NCBI GenBank assembly: GCA_013359125.1
Contig: JABWCR010000007.1
Location: 32,777 to 96,776 of the forward strand
Length of the DNA stretch: 64,000 nt
Source of the DNA: Armatimonadota bacterium
GTDB taxonomy: Bacteria > Armatimonadota > Fimbriimonadia > Fimbriimonadales > GBS-DC
Reading direction: 5' to 3'
Part shown: positions 24,876 to 33,033 of the stretch, one piece after another
Layout: every line of letters starts with the position of its first letter
Position numbering within the stretch: position 1 is the stretch's first letter
Notes under the pieces: generated by a model
The model's input: only the letters and a program-made list of their open reading frames with translations
Told to the model about the DNA's origin: nothing
Database searches by the model: none
Position numbers and translations under genes: made by a program

Positions 24876-26168
24876 GTGATGCGCATTGCAAGATGCTGTA
24901 TTGTGGCGACGACGATGCTCGCAGCCGTTGTCGCGGTCGCTCAGGGGAGTTGCTTTGACCCTCCCAGGCCGCCCGTGATCAAGGCCGACGTGTTCGTAAG
25001 AAGTATCATCCTAACCGCCGACCAGGACGACGGGCTTGACGGCAATGCGGAGCTCTATTTGACCGTGAATGTGAACGCGGGCAAGTGCGGACAAAGAACG
25101 AAGTCGTATGAGATCGATTATGACTGGGACACTGATCACGCGAGAGGGATATTCGACACGATTTGGTCTCACTTGGAGTGCACGCCTCGGCGCGAAATCA
25201 CTGTCGGCACGGCGCTGATCGAGGTCGATTCGGACCTTTCGACCAATATTATGAGCGGTTTGGCCGGAGCGGCCGCAGGGTTGGCGGTTGGCGCTATTGG
25301 CGGGCCGGTGGGCGCGATCGGCGGCGCTGCGGCCGGATTTGTGGTCGGGCTTGTGCTATCGTTGAATGGCAACGACGACCTTGGGGTTGGTTCGGGCGTT
25401 GTGCCGGAAAACGGATTGATGAGGATTCAATCGCGCGGTCCAGACGGTGGCGCGGATATCTTTATCGATGGGGCGACGACCGATCAGGCGGGCTCTAACT
25501 GTCACACTTCTCCACCGGCGCCGCCGCGAAACCCTCCGAACGTCCGCACGCAACAGGTGTACAATCCTCTGCAAGAATCGTTGCCTTTGGTGCCGATGAT
25601 CGTTTCTGAATCGGGCAATCCCGGAAATTTGGACGACGACGAGATCGCCGGTATACGGAAGACTTTGGAACGAAGCGTTCTTGGGCTTGCTGCTCTAGGC
25701 GCGGCAACGGAGATCGAACAAGCTTACGGCTTTTTGGGCGTCAACGAGGCCATCGCTTTGTACCACCAGGCTCGAGCCGCCGATCAGCTCGGCGATTCGG
25801 CGGAGGCTCTGCAGAAGTATCGAGAAGCGTTCTTCGCGGCGGCGACGGCCAACGACAACTACGTGAAGGTGAGAGGCCTGATGCGGCTGCCGTTCCACAT
25901 CGTTTTGTCTACCGACTGCATGCAGACGAAGGCGCATCGCAAGCCAAGGTTTGTGATTTTTGCGCCTGGCGGCAGGCTGAAAGAGCGCCTCTCGTTTCAC
26001 GGTTTGCCTCCGGAGATGGCTCTTAAACTGCAGCCGCTGGGCGATGGCGCCTATGAACTAGACGTTAGCATAGGAAGCGCTGCGCCCGGACGCTATTTGT
26101 TGCACATCGATGCGCACAACGGCCTGGAGGGCGCCCAGGCGGTCGTCGAGATCGTCGTCAACGGCTAG
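24876..26168 (+). CDS. Secreted glycine-zipper protein, dockerin tail lost (paralogue 1)
   Basis: 430 residues with a signal peptide (MMRIARCCIVATTMLAAVVAVAQ region). Residues about 128-165 are a long glycine-zipper stretch (GLAGAAAGLAVGAIGGPVGA, then GGAAAGFVVGLVLS) able to insert in a membrane. A Pro-rich linker near residue 210 is followed by a helical repeat-like part (EIEQAYGFLGVNEAIALYHQ, with TPR-like AEALQKYREAFFAAA) and a beta domain. It is about 60 per cent alike by eye to the next gene but ends before the dockerin-like tail; an in-frame fragment of that tail remains downstream. The function is unknown. Confidence 0.75.
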   Translation: MMRIARCCIVATTMLAAVVAVAQGSCFDPPRPPVIKADVFVRSIILTADQDDGLDGNAELYLTVNVNAGKCGQRTKSYEIDYDWDTDHARGIFDTIWSHLECTPRREITVGTALIEVDSDLSTNIMSGLAGAAAGLAVGAIGGPVGAIGGAAAGFVVGLVLSLNGNDDLGVGSGVVPENGLMRIQSRGPDGGADIFIDGATTDQAGSNCHTSPPAPPRNPPNVRTQQVYNPLQESLPLVPMIVSESGNPGNLDDDEIAGIRKTLERSVLGLAALGAATEIEQAYGFLGVNEAIALYHQARAADQLGDSAEALQKYREAFFAAATANDNYVKVRGLMRLPFHIVLSTDCMQTKAHRKPRFVIFAPGGRLKERLSFHGLPPEMALKLQPLGDGAYELDVSIGSAAPGRYLLHIDAHNGLEGAQAVVEIVVNG

Positions 26169-26181
26169 TCTATTGCGATGA

Positions 26182-26212
26182 GATGGGCGCGAGCGGCACG
26201 CTCGCGCCCATC
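26182..26212 (+). terminator. Perfect hairpin after the first glycine-zipper gene
   Basis: 14-bp perfect stem (GATGGGCGCGAGCG and its complement) with a 3-nt loop, 13 bases after the stop. Weak T-run follows. It sits between the gene and the in-frame dockerin relic. Confidence 0.65.
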
Positions 26213-26243
26213 GATTTGCTTGCGCGATCAAAATCTCTTTCTA

Positions 26244-26288
26244 GACGATAGGGCGATCGTGCTGGAGAACTTTGGCGCGGGGTGCTAA
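26244..26288 (+). pseudogene. In-frame relic of a dockerin-like tail
   Basis: Reading on in the same frame past the TAG at 26166-26168, these codons give DDRAIVLENFGAGC then stop. The second paralogue ends DDTDLAIVLENFGTGC. The match, with three residues (TDL) missing, shows the first gene once carried the same C-terminal repeat. Confidence 0.7.
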
Positions 26289-26367
26289 TAGCGCCGTTAC
26301 CAGTCTTTCGACCTTCATGCTACATCGCCTCTGAGGTGGGCATACCCCTTCTTAGAGGTGATAACGC

Positions 26368-27837
26368 ATGACACATTTAACAAGATTCATCGGACTGACG
26401 GCGGCCCTCTTGACGGCCGCTAGCGCAATCGCGCAGACGACTTGCTATGATCCGCCCAGCCCGCCCGTCATCAAAGCAGAGGTAACCGTCAAGAAACTGA
26501 CCCTTACCAGCGACCAAGATGACGGATTTGACGGCAACGCAGAACTTGTCTTGACCGTGAACGTGAACGCTGGGGATTGCGGTCAAACGACCAAGAACTA
26601 CGAGAAGGACGATTTGAACTGGGATGTAACCTCGGTCTGGAACATCAATGACTTGATCTGGTCGCATCTCGAGTGCACGCCTAGGCGGTCTATGTCGGTA
26701 GGGACGGCACTGATCGAAGTCGATTCAGATCTATCGACCAACGTGATGAGCGGTCTGGCCGGCGCCGCAGCTGGATTGGCGGTCGGCGCCTATGGCGGAC
26801 TGGTCGGCGCGATCGGCGGCGCCGCCGCCGGATTTGTGGTCGGCTTTGTCCTTTCTCTCAACGGCAACGACGACTTGGGCGTTGGGTCGGCCTCGCTGCC
26901 AGAGAACGGCACCGTTACGGTGCCTTCGCGCGGCGCAGACGGCGGCGCGGACATCGAAATCGAAGCCAAGACCACGCCGCAGGCAGGCAACGAGTGCAAC
27001 CCGCCCCCGCCGCCTCCGCCCGTCGAGACGCCCAGCGGCCGAACGCAACAGTCCTACAATCCGCTGCAAGAGGCGCTGCCTTGGGTCGATTCGGTCGCTC
27101 CAGAGCCGGGCAATCCTGGTCAATTGGAGCCGCACGAGATCGAAGGCATCCAGCGCTCTTTGCGCACCGCCGTGCTGGGAATGGGCGCTTTGGCCGCAGC
27201 GGCCGAGATCGAGCAAGCGCAGCGCATGTTCGGCGTTAATCAGGCCATTGCTCGGTATAACCAGGCCAGGATGATGGAGCAGAACGGCGATTCGCACGGC
27301 GCGCTTCAAATGTATCGCGAGGCGTTCTTTGCTGCGGCGACGGCCAACTTCAACAACGTGCCCGGCGGGCTGATGCGGCTGCCGTTCCATTTGGTGATGT
27401 CGAATACCCGAATGGACACGGTTGTAGGCCGTTCGCCCAAGTTCTTGATGTTCGCGCCTGGCGCGATTCAGAACGTGCAGTTCATGGTGCACGGATTGCC
27501 GCCGGAGATGACGCTGAACGTTCAGCCCTTGGGCCACAACGTTTACATGCTCCATCTGGACGCAAGCGCGGCGCTGCCCGGACACTATCTGATGCATGTG
27601 ATGGCGAACGACGGCATTCGCGATGCGCAAGCGATGGTCGAGATCGTTGTGAACGAGCCGCCTCAGCGGCGCGTGCCCGGCGATGTCAACGGCGACGGTT
27701 GCGTAGACGATACCGACCTGGCCATGCTGTTGCAGGCGTTCGGAAACGCTGGCGGACCCGAAGACGTGAACCAGGACGGCGTCGTGGACGATACCGACCT
27801 GGCCATCGTGCTGGAGAACTTCGGCACGGGCTGCTAG
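26368..27837 (+). CDS. Secreted glycine-zipper protein with dockerin-like tail (paralogue 2)
   Basis: 489 residues, signal peptide at the N-terminus (LTAALLTAASAIAQ). Same plan as the preceding gene: a beta domain with SDQDDGFDGNAELVLTVN, glycine zipper (GLAGAAAGLAVGAYGGLVGA), Pro-rich hinge (PPPPPPVE), helical region with EQAQRMFGVNQAIARYNQAR, and beta domain. The last 55 residues hold two EF-hand-like dockerin repeats, DVNGDGCVDDTDLAMLLQ and DVNQDGVVDDTDLAIVLENF, calcium loops in style. In this lineage such tails end many secreted proteins and need not imply a cellulosome. GAGGTGATAA before the ATG; strong terminator at 27851-27882. Confidence 0.8.
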   Translation: MTHLTRFIGLTAALLTAASAIAQTTCYDPPSPPVIKAEVTVKKLTLTSDQDDGFDGNAELVLTVNVNAGDCGQTTKNYEKDDLNWDVTSVWNINDLIWSHLECTPRRSMSVGTALIEVDSDLSTNVMSGLAGAAAGLAVGAYGGLVGAIGGAAAGFVVGFVLSLNGNDDLGVGSASLPENGTVTVPSRGADGGADIEIEAKTTPQAGNECNPPPPPPPVETPSGRTQQSYNPLQEALPWVDSVAPEPGNPGQLEPHEIEGIQRSLRTAVLGMGALAAAAEIEQAQRMFGVNQAIARYNQARMMEQNGDSHGALQMYREAFFAAATANFNNVPGGLMRLPFHLVMSNTRMDTVVGRSPKFLMFAPGAIQNVQFMVHGLPPEMTLNVQPLGHNVYMLHLDASAALPGHYLMHVMANDGIRDAQAMVEIVVNEPPQRRVPGDVNGDGCVDDTDLAMLLQAFGNAGGPEDVNQDGVVDDTDLAIVLENFGTGC

Positions 27838-28168
27838 TAGACGCAATTCCTCCGCCAAGGGCCTTGGCCGGCTCTTGGCGGATTCTTGTCTTCCTCCATT
27901 CTCCTCTAGTTCTCCGGTAGCCGTGTACGAACATTGCGGCGCGGGCTTGCTCCAAAACCGCCCGTTTGTATCCGTTGATCGCTTTCAGGCGCGATTTTGC
28001 ATTCTTTTCGGCTTGGATTCGGGTCTTCTTCGCGTAGCGCGCCATAAGGTCGCTGAGGGCGGCTTGCCGAGCGAACTGTCCCCTGCCGACATAGATGGAG
28101 CGCACTTTGTTGCCCACCCGCACCTTTCGATAGTAGTACCGCCCGTTGCCTCTCGTTTCCCAAGCCAT
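27686..28168 (-). CDS. Small basic GRYYYR-type conserved protein, C-terminus run on
   Basis: The first 87 residues (MAWETRGNGRYYYRKVRVGN, then SIYVGRGQFARQAALSDLMA, a Lys/Glu-rich helix, and MFVHGYRRTRGEWRKTR) match a small family common in Planctomycetes, Acidobacteria and related genomes, usually about 100 residues ending at GEWRKRR. Here the frame has no stop there and continues about 70 residues antisense to the terminator and dockerin tail of the convergent gene; that part (ASTSSPCRSSPARWPG) is low complexity and surely not native. Real boundary is probably near 27900. GGAGAAGG precedes the ATG. Function unknown; some relatives lie by mobile elements. Confidence 0.6.
   Translation of the reverse strand: MAWETRGNGRYYYRKVRVGNKVRSIYVGRGQFARQAALSDLMARYAKKTRIQAEKNAKSRLKAINGYKRAVLEQARAAMFVHGYRRTRGEWRKTRIRQEPAKALGGGIASTSSPCRSSPARWPGRYRPRRRPGSRLRVRQRFRTPATAWPGRYRLRNRRR
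27851..27882 (+). terminator. Intrinsic terminator of the second glycine-zipper gene
   Basis: Nine-bp stem TCCGCCAAG / CTTGGCGGA, with a GGCC-TTGGCC core in the loop, followed by TTCTTGTCTTCC, 13 bases after the stop codon. Confidence 0.75.
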
Positions 28169-28246
28169 GATCGCCTTCTCCATTCCGTTGGCGATGGGAA
28201 AGCATCGCGTCAACCCTTGTTGTCTGGGGGCTGTTCTTACCTAAAC

Positions 28247-28335
28247 TTGTGCTACATTTTTTGCCGAGGCCGCTTTTTCGGCTTTATCGGCCGCGAGCGC
28301 CCGTCCAAACGGCCTTTGTGATTTTTGTAGCACAA
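28247..28335. repeat. 89-bp element with 10-bp terminal inverted repeats
   Basis: TTGTGCTACA at 28247-28256 and its exact complement at 28326-28335 flank a GC-rich core with smaller hairpins (GCCGCTTTTTCGGC). Each arm is bordered inside by T5-6. No clear target duplication is seen. A single arm with its T-run recurs at 63526. It might be a miniature mobile element or a paired regulator site. Confidence 0.5.
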
Positions 28336-28400
28336 TTTTGAGTACGGAGCGATCCTGAATCTTGCAGGACGGGCGGGCGCCGGCATCGAACTGATAGAGC

Positions 28401-29480
28401 ATGAGCGAGCGAGTTTGGAACTTTTCTGCCGGGCCAGGCACATTGCCGTTGAGCGTGCTTAAGCAGGCTCAAGAGGAACTTTTGTGCCTGCCGGGCGCGG
28501 GCGCATCGGTGTTGGAGATCAGCCACCGTTCCAAGGCTTTTGACGCTGTTCTTGAAGAAACTCAGGCCAATCTTCGAGGCTTGTTGGAGATACCGGACGG
28601 CTATCGCATCCTGTTCTTACAGGGCGGCGCATCGATGCAGTTCTCGATGATCCCCATGAACTTTTTGCAGGGCGGGATCGCCGACTACATTGTAACCGGT
28701 TCGTGGGGGCAGAAGGCCGTGCCGGAGGCCAGGCGCGAGGGCCTTGTGAACGTCGCATGGGACGGCAAGGCGACCAACTACGACTGCGTGCCCAACAACA
28801 GCGATTTGAGCCTGACTCCCGGCGCGCGGTATCTACACTTTACGTCGAACGAGACGATACAAGGCGTTGAGTTCAACTTTGAGCCCGAGACGACCGCGCC
28901 TCTTGTCTGCGACATGTCTTCCAACTTCTTGTCTCGGCCGGTCGATGTTTCCAAATACGCTTTGATCTATGCCGGGGCGCAGAAGAACGCCGGGCCCGCA
29001 GGCGCAACGATCGTTATTATTCGCGACGATCTGCTAAAGTCTGTCAAGGAAAACTTGCACACAATGTTGGACTATCGCGTTCAGGCCGAGAACAACTCGG
29101 TTTACAATACGCCGCCCGTCTTTACGATCTACATGATCATGCTGGTTACCCGCTGGCTGACGACAGAGATTGGCGGGCTGCAACGCATGGCCGAAATCAA
29201 TCAGGCCAAGGCGCAGATTTTGTACGATGCGATCGGCAAGAGCGACGGATTCTATCGAGGTCACGCTCAGTTGGATTGTCGATCGCGCATGAACGTTACT
29301 TGGCGTTTGCCGAGCGAGGAGTTGGAGGCCGAGTTCATCTCAGCGGCGAAGCAGGAAGGTCTGGTGGAATTGAAGGGGCATCGGTCGGTCGGGGGCATTC
29401 GGGCTTCGATCTATAACGCGATGCCGATGGAAGGGGCGGTGGCTCTAAGGGACTTTATGGAGGCGTTTCGCAACCGTTAG
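28401..29480 (+). CDS. serC: Phosphoserine aminotransferase
   Basis: 359 residues, standard length. It opens with NFSAGPGTLPLSVLKQAQEE, and has the PLP-lysine segment YALIYAGAQKNAGPAGATIV, with Lys in the AQKN motif, plus FLQGGASMQFSMIPMNF and NTPPVFTIYM. It makes phosphoserine from phosphohydroxypyruvate in serine synthesis, and can serve pyridoxal phosphate synthesis. The next gene, an FmdB zinc ribbon, starts 3 nt after its stop. Confidence 0.96.
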   Translation: MSERVWNFSAGPGTLPLSVLKQAQEELLCLPGAGASVLEISHRSKAFDAVLEETQANLRGLLEIPDGYRILFLQGGASMQFSMIPMNFLQGGIADYIVTGSWGQKAVPEARREGLVNVAWDGKATNYDCVPNNSDLSLTPGARYLHFTSNETIQGVEFNFEPETTAPLVCDMSSNFLSRPVDVSKYALIYAGAQKNAGPAGATIVIIRDDLLKSVKENLHTMLDYRVQAENNSVYNTPPVFTIYMIMLVTRWLTTEIGGLQRMAEINQAKAQILYDAIGKSDGFYRGHAQLDCRSRMNVTWRLPSEELEAEFISAAKQEGLVELKGHRSVGGIRASIYNAMPMEGAVALRDFMEAFRNR

Positions 29481-29483
29481 GCG

Positions 29484-29780
29484 ATGCCCATTTATGAGTA
29501 TCGGTGCGGCGGATGCGGGCGGCGGTTCGCCCGGCTGGTCGGCGTTTTGGCAGCGGACGACCCTGAGGAGTGCCCAAGTTGTGGTTCCGCCGATGTCAAA
29601 AGGCTGATTTCGCGCTTTGTCCGCGGTCGCACCGAGGATCAACGAATCGACGAGCTCTCCGACCGGTTGGAATCGATGGAGAATCCCGACGATCCGCGCC
29701 AAGTGGAAGCGTTTATGCGCGAGGCGGCTTCGGCGATGGACGAAGACCCCAACGAGATCGAGCCTTATTTGGACGATTGA
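29484..29780 (+). CDS. FmdB-family zinc ribbon protein
   Basis: 98 residues. N-terminal CxxC pairs MPIYEYRCGGCGRRF and CPSCGSADVKRL make a zinc ribbon as in FmdB/regulatory proteins; the second half is acidic and helical (DELSDRLESMENPDDPRQ). Family members are common and often placed as transcription regulators, without firm proof. It is 3 nt after serC and so likely in the same mRNA; its end overlaps the convergent glycosyltransferase gene by 16 bases. Confidence 0.85.
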   Translation: MPIYEYRCGGCGRRFARLVGVLAADDPEECPSCGSADVKRLISRFVRGRTEDQRIDELSDRLESMENPDDPRQVEAFMREAASAMDEDPNEIEPYLDD

Positions 29781-30895
29781 GCGACGCTGGCGAAGAGCTC
29801 CTCGTATCGTTTGACCATAACGCCGGAACTGTAGTTTTCGACTGCCCGTTCTCTGGCTTTTGCGCCCATTGCAGCGCGCTTGTTAGGATTGTTGAGCAAT
29901 TCTAGGAGGCGTTCGGTCAAAGCTTCTGCGTCTTGGCTGGGCACGACATAGCCTGTTTCGCCGTCTACCACCAGATCGCGCACGCCGCCGATGTCGGTTC
30001 CGATACCGGGCGTGCCGCATGCGTTGGCTTCTAAGAAGGTTAGCGGAAAGGCCTCGGTGTGGATCGAGGTCAGCATCTCGACATCGCACATTTGATGCCA
30101 AACGGCTGGGTCGTCGACCGCGCCGGGAAAGACGAAATGTTCTTCGATTCCTCGGCTTCTTACGTCGCTCTGCAACATTTCTTGCTCTGGGCCGTCGCCG
30201 ACGATCGCAAAATGACAGGGCGTGCCGTTCTTGATGACCCGATGAGCGACCTCGATGAAGAGCGGGATGTTTTTGTACGGCTTTAGATAGGCGATGACGC
30301 CGACCATGGGTCGATCGTCCGGCAATCCGTGCTGTTTGCGCAGTTCGGCCTTGTTTGCCGGGGGATGAAACCGCTCGATATCGATGCCGTTGGGTATGGT
30401 TACGAATCGGTCGGGCGATGCGCCGATCAGCCGCTCCCAATGCTTTTGGTGCGCGGGGGCCAGGGCGACGATCTTGTCCGCTGTCTTGGCCGCCAGACCC
30501 AAGCTGAGACGCGCCGCGCGTCCCAGAGATGCAGGGCTCATATGAAATCCGAGCACATATCCCTTCGCCATTCCCAATCGGCGCATGGCGCTGCACCAGA
30601 ACGACGAGATGTTGTTATCGGTGGTGAAGAGCACATCGGGAGGGCTCTGTTTGGCCAATCTTCGCAGCTTAAACGGGAGTTTCAGGCTCTTGCGCGATTG
30701 GGCGAGGTTGCTAAAAGTCGGTACGCCCAGTTCGGCCAACTGCCGCCCGATGTCGCCTCTTTCGTAGAGCAGAACCTGCACGCATTCGAAGCGTTGAGGG
30801 TCCATCTCCGTGATGAGGCGGTAGATGACTCGTTCTGCGCCGCCTTTTCCGGGAAGGGCCGTGGAGACAAACCAGATTCGTATTCTCTCGTCCAT
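29765..30895 (-). CDS. Glycosyltransferase family 4
   Basis: 376 residues of the GT-B fold. The nucleotide-sugar domain shows TLHTEAFPLTFLEANACG-like sequence, here IHTEAFPLTFLEANACG with the E-x7-E motif, and the linker GVIAYLKPYKN. It starts KGGAERVIYRLITEMD, typical of GT4 lipopolysaccharide or capsule enzymes. I chose the ATG at 30893-30895; a longer reading to 30946 adds a stretch overlapping the divergent GT2 gene. Part of the surface polysaccharide cluster up to 36.2 kb; sugar unknown. Confidence 0.88.
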   Translation of the reverse strand: MDERIRIWFVSTALPGKGGAERVIYRLITEMDPQRFECVQVLLYERGDIGRQLAELGVPTFSNLAQSRKSLKLPFKLRRLAKQSPPDVLFTTDNNISSFWCSAMRRLGMAKGYVLGFHMSPASLGRAARLSLGLAAKTADKIVALAPAHQKHWERLIGASPDRFVTIPNGIDIERFHPPANKAELRKQHGLPDDRPMVGVIAYLKPYKNIPLFIEVAHRVIKNGTPCHFAIVGDGPEQEMLQSDVRSRGIEEHFVFPGAVDDPAVWHQMCDVEMLTSIHTEAFPLTFLEANACGTPGIGTDIGGVRDLVVDGETGYVVPSQDAEALTERLLELLNNPNKRAAMGAKARERAVENYSSGVMVKRYEELFASVAQSSK

Positions 30896-30929
30896 GAGCA
30901 ACCGCTTCCCTATTATTCCACACCAACGG

Positions 30930-30935
30930 TATACT
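30930..30935 (+). promoter_or_regulatory. -10 box of the GT2 gene
   Basis: TATACT with 9 bases before the ATG at 30945; leader at most 2-3 nt, so nearly leaderless. Confidence 0.4.
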
Positions 30936-30944
30936 CGGCCAGGC

Positions 30945-31844
30945 ATGGCTCGAATTAGCGTCCTGATCCCCAGTTACAATCATGCGCGATTTATCGACGA
31001 AGCGCTTCGGTCGGTCGAGGCGCAGACTTTTTCAGACCTTGAGATCGTCGTGTTGGATGACGGGAGCACGGATGAAACGCCTAAAGTATTGGAGGCATGG
31101 CAAGACAGGGCGCAGATCGAGTTTCAGGAGAACGCGGGCACGTATCCGACCCTGAATCGGCTGATCGACCGAGCAAGCGGGGAGCTGATCGCGATCTTGA
31201 ACTCGGACGATCTGTGGGCGCCAAGGAAACTGGAGATGCAGATTGCCATGATGGACGCGATGCCGAGCGTGGGCTTGGTGCATACGGACGGGCGTTTTAT
31301 CGATGGGGAAGGGCGGATCGTGGAGGGACGCCCTTTGGGCTTTGATTGGCCCAGGTTCAAGTCTGGGAACATTGTTACAGAGTTGGTGAGGAGCAACCGG
31401 ATCATCGCTTCTTCGGTTTTGGTTAGGCGCGAGTGTTTTGAATCGTGCGGACGGTTTGACGAAAGATTTTTCGGTTCGGGCGATTGGGATATGTGGCTGA
31501 GGATCGCGATGAAGTACGACATCGGCTTTGTAGACGAGCCTTTGACGTTCTATCGGGTGCATGGCGAGAACGCGTCACGCTCGTTTCGGCGAGTTTACGA
31601 GGATGACCGGTTGTTGCGTCGTGAGAAGGTCCATGTTTGGGAAAGGGATCTGCTGGATCGGGCGCCAGACAGGAGGGCAATGGAAAGCGCGTTGGCGTTC
31701 AGTTATGCGTGCTTGGGGGAGGTTGAACAGAAGTTGGGCGACTTTCGGGCGGCTCGGGCTGCGCTTAGGCAGTCTCTGCGTCGGGATCCGAAGCGTCTGA
31801 AGACATGGGCGCGGTTGTTGCTGAGCTACCTAAGGTTTGGTTGA
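30945..31844 (+). CDS. Glycosyltransferase family 2
   Basis: 299 residues, GT-A fold: SVLIPSYNHARFIDEALRSV at the start, LDDGSTDETPKVLE, and the DxD-type NSDDLWAPRKLEMQ; then GDWDMWLRIAMKYDIGF with the acceptor-side ED/WD type motif. A C-terminal basic part is helical. It transfers a sugar from a nucleotide donor to a surface glycan. Its last 80 bases overlap the convergent GT4 gene end. An upstream extension from 30825 is antisense to the neighbouring gene and rejected. Confidence 0.9.
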   Translation: MARISVLIPSYNHARFIDEALRSVEAQTFSDLEIVVLDDGSTDETPKVLEAWQDRAQIEFQENAGTYPTLNRLIDRASGELIAILNSDDLWAPRKLEMQIAMMDAMPSVGLVHTDGRFIDGEGRIVEGRPLGFDWPRFKSGNIVTELVRSNRIIASSVLVRRECFESCGRFDERFFGSGDWDMWLRIAMKYDIGFVDEPLTFYRVHGENASRSFRRVYEDDRLLRREKVHVWERDLLDRAPDRRAMESALAFSYACLGEVEQKLGDFRAARAALRQSLRRDPKRLKTWARLLLSYLRFG

Positions 31845-33033
31845 GAAACGACTCGTAGGCTTGTGAGACGGCTTCCGGCGAGTAGTTCTTTAGGATGAAT
31901 CGGCGTCCGGCGCTCGACATTTCGTTCCATCTTTCGGGCGAGGAGAGGCATTGGACGATGCCTTCTGCGAATCTTTGCGGATCGTCCGAAATGACAATCC
32001 CATCGTTTTCGAGGCCTTGGGCGCCGACCGTGGTAGAAACGCAAGGCATGCCTAGGCTCAGCATATCGAGAATCTTGATGCGTATGCCGCCGCCAATGAG
32101 AAGCGGCACGGCGACGACGCGACAATGTATGAGTTTGGCATTCAAATCTTCTATAAATCCGTGAACATGAATGTCGTCGCCGTTGTGCAGGTTTCTGATC
32201 GAATCGGGAGGGTCCATACCGATGATGTGCCATTTTGCCTCTGGGAGTTGCTTGCGCACTAACGGCCAAACATGCTCGTGCATCCAAAGCGTACCGTGCT
32301 CGCGGGCGGGCGATGAGAGCGCGCCAAGGGTGGCGACTTCTGGCCGGGCCTGGTCGAACGACGTAATGGGTTGGTCGCTCAGTTCGGTCGGACGCTGGAA
32401 GACATAGATCGGTGGTTTGACGCCGTCATCTTGGAAGATCTGTTTGTCTCGGTCAGAGAGCGCAACGATCAGGTCGGCCTTGTTGAGCGCGGCGTTCTCG
32501 AATTGGCGCAGTTTTGCCGCTTCGCGGCGGTGCAGCGCTCGGAGCAGCGGATTCTTGGCGTTCTTTTCGTATCGGGCGAAGATCTCCCACTCGACGTTTT
32601 GCTCGGTTACGATGATTTGGGCGCCGCTCTGTCGGGCGGTATCGATAAAGGCAGTGGAGGATAGATGCTCAAAATGGACGATATCGTACTTTTCAGCAGC
32701 TATGTATCGGCTAATGAGTTCTTGCATGGTTGGTATAGCGAATTTTTGGACGCGAAACGGCACGGCTCCCAAGAAGGAGCGAGCGTAGAGCGCAAGTTGT
32801 TGCGCTTTGTTCTTGCCAAACTTGGTAGCTGAGGGCACAAAGTCCATTTTGCGGCAGATGTTAGCCAGATGCCCCTTCATCAATGGTACGGCCGTCTCGT
32901 CGGTCTGTTCGTAATAGGAGAGCAGATCGACTGTAGCAAAGCGCGCATAGACCTCGATCTCGTCGCGAGTAAGACGCTGGCCGCCAGAGACTGCCGGATA
33001 GGGACTGAGAGCGGCAATGAAGAGGACTTTCAT
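31765..33033 (-). CDS. Glycosyltransferase family 4 (paralogue of the next gene)
   Basis: 422 residues, GT-B fold. N-terminal half begins LFIAALSPYPAVSGGQRL, with TEQNVEWEIFARYEKNA before the linker; the donor domain has LIHCRVVAVPLLIGGGIRIK, then ILDMLSLGMPCVSTTVGAQG. It shares this plan and many residues with the gene at 33030-34223, which it follows with a 4-base overlap: a tandem duplication. The last 30 residues (TTAPMSSDASDPDAETA) are low complexity and overlap the GT2 gene end by 80 bases. Confidence 0.88.
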   Translation of the reverse strand: MKVLFIAALSPYPAVSGGQRLTRDEIEVYARFATVDLLSYYEQTDETAVPLMKGHLANICRKMDFVPSATKFGKNKAQQLALYARSFLGAVPFRVQKFAIPTMQELISRYIAAEKYDIVHFEHLSSTAFIDTARQSGAQIIVTEQNVEWEIFARYEKNAKNPLLRALHRREAAKLRQFENAALNKADLIVALSDRDKQIFQDDGVKPPIYVFQRPTELSDQPITSFDQARPEVATLGALSSPAREHGTLWMHEHVWPLVRKQLPEAKWHIIGMDPPDSIRNLHNGDDIHVHGFIEDLNAKLIHCRVVAVPLLIGGGIRIKILDMLSLGMPCVSTTVGAQGLENDGIVISDDPQRFAEGIVQCLSSPERWNEMSSAGRRFILKNYSPEAVSQAYESFLNQTLGSSATTAPMSSDASDPDAETA

